From Bacteroidia bacterium (lineage in GTDB: Bacteria > Bacteroidota > Bacteroidia > Bacteroidales > UBA5342): a stretch of 12,829 bases of DNA. Positions 1-5,579 of the stretch are shown piece after piece; the first letter of the stretch is position 1, and each line of letters opens with the position of its first letter. The stretch spans positions 1 to 12,829 of the forward strand of contig JAUIMD010000017.1 in the NCBI GenBank assembly GCA_030433225.1, in the 5' to 3' direction. Under the pieces are notes generated by a model. It ran no database searches, was not told where the DNA came from, and worked only from the letters and a program-made list of their open reading frames with translations. Position numbers and translations under genes: made by a program.

Positions 1-441
1 ATCCCCACATTTGCCTTTCCCGCCCGTCCCATCCGTTGACGGCTGACCCGATTGTTTCGTATTTTAGGTTGAAGATTTTTCCACCGCACCCCTCCATTGA
101 CCGCTTAAGAAAGTTAAGCCACGGGGCTGAATCCAACAAAAGACTACCGCATAAAGCCGCCATACTTTTTATTCCGTTTCCTTTTACCGGATGCAGCCCC
201 TTAGTTTTTTGGATGCCTAAGCGTTCAATGAAGCCGCACCCTGCCCTTCCGTCCACCTTGACGACTTGGCATTGCACCTGAAGGAATTCTGGAGTAAATG
301 GATTAGAAGATGTTTGATTGTTCACTTTTTGATACCCGATCCAGCAAGGGGGCAACCAGGGACCAAAGCCGGACCTTCTCCGTACCAAGTCCGAAGGTTT
401 GCCCCTGAAAATTGATTGTTTCATTTAAAAATTTAAAGGTT
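1..441. other. Gene-poor left edge, no convincing gene
   Basis: No recognisable gene was found. One plus-strand frame is open from the window edge to a stop at 281. Its predicted protein is rich in Pro, His and Arg, has no motif, and does not resemble the neighbours' proteins. A second frame is open from 221 to 415 without a plausible start. Either could be the decayed tail of an older gene. The only structured part seen is the nested inverted repeat at 348-406. Confidence 0.5.
348..406 (+). other. Nested inverted repeat (structured leader) before the DUF6266 gene
   Basis: GGGGCAA at 349-355 pairs with TTGCCCC at 399-405, and a G-T wobble extends this to 348/406. Inside it, ACCTTC at 373-378 pairs with GAAGGT at 393-398, and that arm abuts the outer arm directly. 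The structure ends 35 nt before the ATG at 442. No T-run follows, so it is not a standard intrinsic terminator. It could be a 5'-UTR fold of the DUF6266 transcript or chance pairing. No known riboswitch class was recognised. Confidence 0.35.
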
Positions 442-1083
442 ATGGGAAAGATTTCTCAAGGTGTATTAGGAGGTTTCTCAGGGAAACTGGGGAACGTTGT
501 TGGGGCTTCGTGGAAGGGAATCGATTACATGCGCATTAAACCGGCCAATGTAGCGAATCCCAAAACCCAGGGACAATTGGATCAACGATCCAAATTTGCC
601 CTCGTATTGAACTTCCTGCAGTCGATGACGGCATTTGTACGGCTCGGTTTCAAGTTGTATGCAACAAAGAAAACCCAGTTTAACAGTGCCATGTCGTACT
701 AGTTAGGGAATGCGATCACAGGTGCGTATCCGGATTTTACATTGGATTATTCCAAGGTACTGGTAAGTAGGGGAAACCTGACGGGAGCAGTTAATGCTTC
801 AGCCGTTTCGGATACCCCGGGTGAAGTGGCGTATGCCTGGGACGATACCTCCGGTTCCGGGAGTGCCGCTGCAACGGATGTGGCACTTCTATTGGCTTAC
901 AGTCCGGCCAAAAACATATCGGTGTACCTAACTTCAGGTGCTGTAAGAAGTGATGGGGCTGCCACACTGAACCTGCCGAACGACTTTAGCGGGGACGACG
1001 TTGAGGTATTCCTGGGCTTTATGTCCGAGGATGCTACCGATGTTGCTAACAGCGTTCATCTGGGTACAATGACCGTGGCCTAA
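442..1083 (+). pseudogene. DUF6266-family protein interrupted by an in-frame TAG
   Basis: The N-terminus MGKISQGVLGGFSGKLGNVV, followed by WKGIDYMRIKP and KTQGQLDQRSKF, is typical of the DUF6266 family, which is common in Bacteroidota and has no known function. The ATG at 442 is preferred over the TTG at 412 because the family begins with MGK and an AAAGG sequence lies just upstream. After residue Tyr86 the frame meets TAG at 700-702. It then continues open in the same frame for 126 codons (LGNAITGAYPDF onward) to TAA at 1081-1083. Read through, the protein would be 213 aa, which I take to be full length for the family from memory. TAG is an ordinary stop elsewhere in this window (5577-5579 and the GH2 gene), so general recoding is unlikely. 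A recent nonsense mutation (for example CAG to TAG), a sequencing error or local readthrough remain possible. No other lesion is visible. Confidence 0.85.
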
Positions 1084-1104
1084 GGGTTGAGGTGTTTGAT
1101 TCGG

Positions 1105-1136
1105 AAACCGCTTCTTTTTGAGAGGCGGTTTTTTTA
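1105..1136 (+). terminator. Intrinsic terminator after the DUF6266 gene
   Basis: AACCGCTTCT (1106-1115) pairs with AGAGGCGGTT (1121-1130) over 10 bp with one G-T wobble. The loop is five bases and a T-run to 1135 follows. It lies 22 nt after the TAA at 1081-1083, so the DUF6266 gene ends as its own transcription unit. Confidence 0.9.
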
Positions 1137-1576
1137 TGCCTTTAAGTTTTAAGAAAGTGTATTTGATTTAATAACTTTAGCTAGAACTTTGTCTTTATTT
1201 GCCATACCACGTTCCATTTTTTGATTTATTTTGTTGCTTATTTGTTGCCTAAAATTCATAACAACCTAATAACAAGACATTTTACACTTTCTGTATCGGG
1301 AAGTAACCACCCAATAATTTAATTCTCCTCGCATCAACGCGCACAAAAAATTTCAGTTCCATTTCCTGAGTGATAGTACCTTGTACCGGCGCTCCAACTC
1401 AGGTAGAAAATAGGCATCCAACTGCCGTTGATGCCCCGGCACTGCCTAATGTTACATAAAATTTCAGGTCCAAAAAGCCACACTTCTTCATTCCATAAAG
1501 CACCCAATATTTAAATTTAATCCAGACGTAAACTATTGAAGCGAACAAAAAACTTTTAACATTCGTGTACATCTTT
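1137..1576. other. Gene-poor region with two tiny minus-strand open frames
   Basis: No established gene is visible in about 440 bases. On the minus strand, 1259-1149 encodes 36 aa from ATG to TAA, a basic, Lys/Asn-rich peptide starting MNFRQQISNK. A second minus-strand frame, 1442-1353, encodes 29 aa from a GTG and contains HQRQLDAYFLPELERRYKV. That reads like a real protein's tail, but nothing upstream continues it. Both could be remnants of decayed genes. The A+T content is higher than in the adjacent genes, as expected for non-coding DNA here. Confidence 0.45.
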
Positions 1577-1592
1577 TGTAATATATATTACA
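1577..1592. promoter_or_regulatory. Perfect 16-bp palindrome upstream of the porin
   Basis: TGTAATATATATTACA is its own reverse complement. It overlaps the 5' half of the -7-like box TACATTTG at 1589-1596, so a dimeric regulator bound here could block or position RNA polymerase. It lies about 80 nt before the porin start. The regulator is unknown, and an AT-rich palindrome can arise by chance. Confidence 0.5.
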
Positions 1593-1596
1593 TTTG
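1589..1596 (+). promoter_or_regulatory. Candidate Bacteroidota -7 box for the porin
   Basis: TACATTTG fits TAnnTTTG. No clean TTG -33 element lies 17-23 bp upstream; TTCG at 1562-1565 is the nearest, with a 23-bp spacer. If used, transcription would start near 1603 and leave a leader of about 70 nt. Confidence 0.4.
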
Positions 1597-1673
1597 CCGA
1601 CTTATTAGCGCATTTTTTAAACGTGCTTGAGAGAATAATAATCAAGGAATTAGCTCATCAATTTAAAATAAGA

Positions 1674-2813
1674 ATGAGAAAAATTTTAGTAGCAGCATTT
1701 CTTTCGTTCGCTGCGATGGGAGCAGGTTTTGCTCAAACAAGTGATGTTAGTGCACAGGTAGGTAAAGGCATTCAGTTTAAAACGGAAGATGACCTGTTTT
1801 ACCTCAAATTTCGTACAAGAATCCAAACTCGTTGGGATTTCCAGAATACATTAAACGCCTCCGATTCAGAATCAGGATTTGAAAACAAAGCATGGGTAAA
1901 ACGTGCACGTATTAAATTTGACGGATATTTCCTCAATAAAAACCTGGTGTATAAAATTGAGTACGATGTGGTTGGCGGCTACGTGCGTGATGCCATTATT
2001 AAATACAAAATAAACAATGTGGAACTGTGGTTTGGTCAGGGTAAACTTCCCGGGAACCGGGAACGTGTGGTATCCTCGGCGGACTTACAATTGGTAGACC
2101 GCTCAATTTTTAACCACTATTACAACATCGACAGGGATGCCGGGGTGCAGCTCCACCATAAATTTAAAATTGGCGAAGCTGTTTTTATTGACCGCTGGGC
2201 CTTAACTTCAGGCGACGGAATACGTTCCAACGATTACTCTCCCGGCCTCAGCGTAACCGGAAAGCTGGAATTTCAGCCCTTAGGTGCCTTCACCTCAAAA
2301 GGTGATTATATATTGGCCGACATCACCCGTGAGCAAACCCCGAAACTGGCCATTGCCGTATATTCAAACTATAATGTGGATGCGTACAAGGACCGGGGTC
2401 AGGTTGGCAGCGTTATTGGTGGCGAAGCAGACTTACTGAATATTGGCGCCGACTTATTGTTTAAATACCGTGGATTTTCTCTGATGATTGAAGGCGGAAA
2501 TCGCTCCGTTACAGATGGGAACGAATTTGTTTACAACAACGATGGCGAAGTGGTGGATGTATATTACACAGGGTACGGAGCCAACATTCAAACGGGTTAC
2601 GTTTTTAAAAACAACCTCGAACTTTCAGGACGCTACTCCTTTACCAAACCCAACGAAACAAAGTATAACTCTGACATTACCGAGTACACGTTGGCGGTTA
2701 GCAGATACTTTATAGGGCACAACTTTAAGCTGCAGGGAGATGTTACACTGCACGAAAATGCCGGTGGGAAAGATCACCTGATGGCCCGCCTGCAAATGGA
2801 ATTTCAGTTTTAA
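1674..2813 (+). CDS. Outer-membrane porin, OprO/OprP-like (phosphate-selective porin family)
   Basis: A 379-aa protein with a Sec signal peptide (MRKILVAAFL, hydrophobic core, likely cut after GAGFA before Gln21). The mature part alternates aromatic and polar residues as in a beta-barrel and ends in aromatic-rich MEFQF, the usual C-terminal outer-membrane signature. The segments FYLKFRTRIQTRWDFQ, VKRARIKFDGYFLNKNLVYKIEYD, VELWFGQGKLPGNRE and DRDAGVQLHHKF match the layout of the OprO/OprP porin family. In Bacteroidota these are often annotated phosphate-selective porins, but true substrate specificity cannot be read from sequence. The ATG at 1674 is chosen over the in-frame GTG at 1623 because the signal peptide begins there. 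It is a single-gene unit with its own terminator and a palindromic candidate operator upstream. Confidence 0.85.
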   Translation: MRKILVAAFLSFAAMGAGFAQTSDVSAQVGKGIQFKTEDDLFYLKFRTRIQTRWDFQNTLNASDSESGFENKAWVKRARIKFDGYFLNKNLVYKIEYDVVGGYVRDAIIKYKINNVELWFGQGKLPGNRERVVSSADLQLVDRSIFNHYYNIDRDAGVQLHHKFKIGEAVFIDRWALTSGDGIRSNDYSPGLSVTGKLEFQPLGAFTSKGDYILADITREQTPKLAIAVYSNYNVDAYKDRGQVGSVIGGEADLLNIGADLLFKYRGFSLMIEGGNRSVTDGNEFVYNNDGEVVDVYYTGYGANIQTGYVFKNNLELSGRYSFTKPNETKYNSDITEYTLAVSRYFIGHNFKLQGDVTLHENAGGKDHLMARLQMEFQF

Positions 2814-2836
2814 CCTTTAGGTTTAAAGAATATGTT

Positions 2837-2875
2837 AAAACTACCGGGAGTTGTTCACCTCGGTAGTTTTTTTTA
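2837..2875 (+). terminator. Intrinsic terminator after the porin
   Basis: AAAACTACCG (2837-2846) pairs perfectly with CGGTAGTTTT (2861-2870), extended inward by a G-T and a G-C pair. An eight-base T-run (2867-2874) overlaps and follows the 3' arm. It lies 24 nt after the porin stop. Confidence 0.9.
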
Positions 2876-2929
2876 TACTTAACCCGCCAAAATAAGTCTG
2901 GCACTATAGAGCAATACAGCATTCCGGAC

Positions 2930-3850
2930 ATGAAAGAAAACAACACCGCATTTCACCGATACGTAGATCAACAAAACATATGGTTGGCAAAATCAACGCA
3001 GCCATTCATCTCCTTTAAAGATAAAGGCATAACTCCTATTGTGCTGGAAAATGAGGCTGCCGTTGGCAAGGCCATGCTTCAGGAGCTGTATAAAACCGCA
3101 GAGGAGAAAGATGGCGACATTAACATTGCCTTGCTTGGCGGAAGAGGTGCCCAGGAATTGCACCGATTGCTGGGTAAAATTGCCAAAACCGCAGAGCAGG
3201 ATGCGTTATTGGCGCGTCTCAATGTTTTTACGCAAGATGCCCTTGCCCCTATGGGTATGAAAAACAGCCTAAGTTTTGTTCGTGATTTTGAACGCATCCT
3301 GGGGGATGATTTCTTTCGTAAAATCAAAAGTTTTACCCCTATGCAAACCGACACCAACAATTTGGAATCGGCTTTAATCAGCTACCTTACCAAACTGGAA
3401 ACATTGGGAGGCCTGGATATCTTTTTTATCGGACATGGCCCTGAGGCAAATAAGGCGTCTCACCTGGCGTATATCAAACCTTTTTCGGGTGCAAAAGCTC
3501 ATCACCTCGCTGGAATTATTCCCATTTCCAGCACCATTCTGCACCACCATATCAATAAATTTAAAGCGGGTGGAAGCGAAATCAGCCAGGCAGATGAAAA
3601 CGAATGCAAAGCTGCAAAATACATACTCACCCTTGGGCCCGCCGCTATTTTACAGGCAAAAAAAATCGTACAATCCGTAGTGGATGCCGATTCGGCTCCG
3701 GCCAAAATTCAAACCTTTTCCCGGGTACTTCAAACCCCAATTTCAATACATCCGGATGAGGCGATGGAGCAACTCAATGCCAACCCGGGGTTATGGATTC
3801 GCCTGCACCCGAACACCCGATGCTTTGTACTGCCCAATTTGAACGTTTAA
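2930..3850 (+). CDS. NagB/6-phosphogluconolactonase-fold protein with an atypical active site
   Basis: A 306-aa cytosolic protein with no signal peptide or membrane segment. Its pattern follows the glucosamine-6-phosphate deaminase/6-phosphogluconolactonase superfamily (Pfam Glucosamine_iso): a phosphate-loop-like LLGGRGAQELHRLLG near residues 68-82, FTQDALAPMGMKNSLSF near 100-116 in place of NagB MDEYVGL, DIFFIGHGPEANKASHLAYIKP near 163-184, KYILTLGPAAILQAKKIV near 230-247, and a C-terminal LHPNTRCFVLP. By eye against E. coli NagB, the Asp of MDE (Asp103 here) and the His of DGH (His178) are kept. The Glu of MDE is Ala, the Asp of DGH is Ala, and the NEP Glu is Lys. Deaminase chemistry is therefore doubtful; a lactonase, a sugar-phosphate-binding role or another reaction is possible. 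It sits alone after the porin terminator and has no obvious promoter box. Confidence 0.7.
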   Translation: MKENNTAFHRYVDQQNIWLAKSTQPFISFKDKGITPIVLENEAAVGKAMLQELYKTAEEKDGDINIALLGGRGAQELHRLLGKIAKTAEQDALLARLNVFTQDALAPMGMKNSLSFVRDFERILGDDFFRKIKSFTPMQTDTNNLESALISYLTKLETLGGLDIFFIGHGPEANKASHLAYIKPFSGAKAHHLAGIIPISSTILHHHINKFKAGGSEISQADENECKAAKYILTLGPAAILQAKKIVQSVVDADSAPAKIQTFSRVLQTPISIHPDEAMEQLNANPGLWIRLHPNTRCFVLPNLNV

Positions 3851-4158
3851 TCGGTGTATTTTATGCCGGATTCTGCTTAAATAGCTTGTAGTAGATGTAA
3901 ACCCGGGCTAAAAAGCAGGTACGCAACCCCTACTCCGGCAACGATTACAGAGCCAAAAAATTCCCCATTTTTACCGTAAAGTGGGGAAGAATTGCACACC
4001 CCATCTTTCCCATATTCTAGCTTCTATTTCTTTTACTTTACTGAATGTTAGAACCTTACTACACGCCGGGTTTATTTCCCCGGATGTGGTATAGTTTTTT
4101 CTATACTAAGAATGAAATCATTTTAAATAAATAGTATTCATTATAAAAAAGTAAAGCC
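3851..4158. other. Intergenic region with several hairpins
   Basis: About 308 bases without a gene. It contains the terminator-like hairpin described at 3955-3988, a short CCGGG/CCCGG hairpin (4066-4070 with 4079-4083), and GTATAG-T6-CTATAC (4089-4106). The last lies 53 nt before the YtxH-like gene and could be an operator or weak terminator. No convincing TAnnTTTG box was found for the downstream gene. Confidence 0.5.
3955..3988 (-). terminator. Terminator-like hairpin oriented for the minus strand
   Basis: TTCCCCATTTT (3961-3971) pairs with AAAGTGGGGAA (3978-3988) over 11 bp with one wobble and a TACCGT loop. Six A's at 3955-3960 read as a T-run on the minus strand, so the fold would terminate leftward transcription. 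No minus-strand gene was found to its right before the plus-strand gene at 4159. On the plus strand there is no T-run, so it may only protect the 3' end of the NagB-fold transcript. Confidence 0.5.
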
Positions 4159-4455
4159 ATGAATAAAGGACTCACAAATGCATTAGTAGGATTATTGGCC
4201 GGAGCAGCCGTTGGAGCAGTAACCGGAATTTTATTTGCACCGGACAAAGGATCGAAAACACGCAAGAAAATTGCCAAACAGGTTAAAAAATCTTCGAAAG
4301 AAGTTTCAGAAACCATTGGTGAAAAAGTGGATGAAATGAAAGAAAAGCTGAACGATGTTGCCGCTGAAATGCGAAACAAAGCGCATGTGGCCGAAGAAAA
4401 AATTAAAGAAAAAGTGAACTCTAAAATTCACAGCAAAGAGGCCTCAGCCAATTAA
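4159..4455 (+). CDS. YtxH-like small envelope protein
   Basis: 98 aa. Residues about 7-30 form one glycine- and alanine-rich hydrophobic segment (LVGLLAGAAVGAVTGILFAP). It is followed by the DKGSKTRKKI motif typical of YtxH-family proteins and a long, highly charged, Lys/Glu-rich helix likely to be coiled coil, running almost to the C-terminus. Members are membrane-anchored and often stress-associated; a molecular function is not established. The start follows an A-rich stretch (AAAAAAGTAAAGCC) that may act as a weak ribosome binding site. It is a single gene followed by a possible terminator. Confidence 0.85.
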   Translation: MNKGLTNALVGLLAGAAVGAVTGILFAPDKGSKTRKKIAKQVKKSSKEVSETIGEKVDEMKEKLNDVAAEMRNKAHVAEEKIKEKVNSKIHSKEASAN

Positions 4456-4460
4456 TCCAA

Positions 4461-4487
4461 AGGCGTATCGCCTCACATTCTTTTTTT
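4461..4487 (+). terminator. Weak terminator candidate after the YtxH-like gene
   Basis: AGGCG-TAT-CGCCT (4461-4473) is a 5-bp stem with a three-base loop. A seven-base T-run follows at 4481-4487, but seven bases separate stem and T-run, which is not ideal. The nested hairpin further downstream is a stronger candidate. Confidence 0.4.
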
Positions 4488-4512
4488 GGGGCAACTCACA
4501 AACGTAAACGTG

Positions 4513-4573
4513 GAAGCTTAACCTGCACATTAGCCAAACCAACCTGCTAAACCAGATGTTAAGCTTCTTTTTT
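4513..4573 (+). terminator. Two-tier inverted repeat with T-run
   Basis: GAAGCTTAAC (4513-4522) pairs perfectly with GTTAAGCTTC (4558-4567) and six T's follow. The 35-nt loop contains an inner stem TTAGC (4530-4534) with GCTAA (4546-4550). This would stop transcription from the YtxH-like gene ahead of the Tat reductase. The structured loop also allows a small RNA 3' end, but no promoter for one was identified. Confidence 0.65.
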
Positions 4574-4643
4574 ATGCCCGCCGTATAGCATCCGCTTATC
4601 GAACCGATGGTGTTTTCAATTGTTAGAGTTAATAAAAACTTCT

Positions 4644-5579
4644 ATGAAAAGGCGCAATTTTATTAAAACCACAGCAGCTGCCATGGCCGGGCTTTCCCTC
4701 GCAGGCCTTTCCTCCTCCTTCATTAAAAACGGTATTCCGTACCGAAAACTCGGTAAATCAGAATTGCAGGTATCCATATTGGGTGTTGGCGGATACCACA
4801 TTGGCGACCGGTTTATAACGGAAGAAACATCGGTAAAGCTTATTCGGGAAGCATTGGACAATGGAGTGAATTTTTTGGACAACGCATGGGATTATAATAA
4901 AGGGAGAAGTGAGGAAATGATGGGCCTGGCCTTGCAGGACGGTTACCGAAAAAAGGCTGTGCTCATGACCAAACACCATGGCAGAGACCCCGAAACAGCC
5001 CGTATTCACCTTGAAAGCAGCCTGAAACGTTTGCAAACCGACTACCTGGATTTGTGGCAGTTTCATGAAATTGAAAGCCTGGAAGCGGTAGAAAAAATTA
5101 AAACCAGTGGCGTATTGGATTTTGCACGCAAAATGAAAGAAGAGGGTGTGGTGCATCACATTGGCTTTACCGGACATACCCGACCAGATATTCACAAAGC
5201 CATGCTGGAACTTGATTTTGACTGGGAAACCGTACAAATGCCCCTCAATGTGCTGGACCACCACTACCTCAGTTTTTCACAGGAAATAATACCCCTCCTG
5301 CTAAAACGCAACATTGGCATTATCGGGATGAAATCGGTTGCCTCCGGAGCCATTGTAAATGAAGGCATTGCCACCATTGACGAATGCCTGCGTTTCTCCA
5401 TGAGTTTGCCTGTATCGTCTTTAATTTCGGGAATGAACAACCTGGATCACCTCCGCCATAACATGGAAGTAGCCCGAAATTTTACCCCTATGCAGGAGGA
5501 CGAAATTGCCGCATTGCTCGAAAAAACGTATGCCCATGCACAGGGTGGTAAACACGAATGGTACAAAGACAAGGTGTAG
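4644..5579 (+). CDS. Tat-exported aldo/keto reductase
   Basis: A 311-aa protein from the ATG at 4644. That start is chosen over the in-frame TTG at 4620 because it begins MKRRNFIKTTAAAMAGLSLA, a twin-arginine signal (RRNFIK, then an Ala-rich hydrophobic stretch), predicting export of the folded protein to the periplasm. The aldo/keto reductase catalytic tetrad is visible: Asp79 in NFLDNAWDY, Tyr84 in the same motif, Lys110 in VLMTKHHG and His141 in DLWQFHE. The family reduces aldehydes and ketones with NAD(P)H, using a (beta/alpha)8 barrel. An NAD(P)H enzyme on the Tat route would need a bound cofactor; substrate unknown. The stop TAG (5577-5579) touches the stop of the convergent GH2 gene, so a shared sugar-processing role is possible but unproved. 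Confidence 0.88.
   Translation: MKRRNFIKTTAAAMAGLSLAGLSSSFIKNGIPYRKLGKSELQVSILGVGGYHIGDRFITEETSVKLIREALDNGVNFLDNAWDYNKGRSEEMMGLALQDGYRKKAVLMTKHHGRDPETARIHLESSLKRLQTDYLDLWQFHEIESLEAVEKIKTSGVLDFARKMKEEGVVHHIGFTGHTRPDIHKAMLELDFDWETVQMPLNVLDHHYLSFSQEIIPLLLKRNIGIIGMKSVASGAIVNEGIATIDECLRFSMSLPVSSLISGMNNLDHLRHNMEVARNFTPMQEDEIAALLEKTYAHAQGGKHEWYKDKV

Noticed and set aside
36..281. Open reading frame of 81 codons at the left edge
   Set aside because: No motif, proline- and histidine-rich composition unlike the neighbouring proteins, and no ribosome binding site or promoter.
700..702. Genome-wide reassignment of TAG as a sense codon
   Set aside because: TAG ends the aldo/keto reductase and GH2 genes at proper positions, so it works as a stop in this organism.
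2743..2946. Minus-strand open frame across the porin 3' end and terminator
   Set aside because: It lies antisense to the porin and across a clear terminator, with no motif; it is a shadow frame.
4758..5264. 168-codon minus-strand frame inside the reductase gene
   Set aside because: The plus-strand frame carries the complete catalytic tetrad and a Tat signal; the antisense frame has no recognisable domain.
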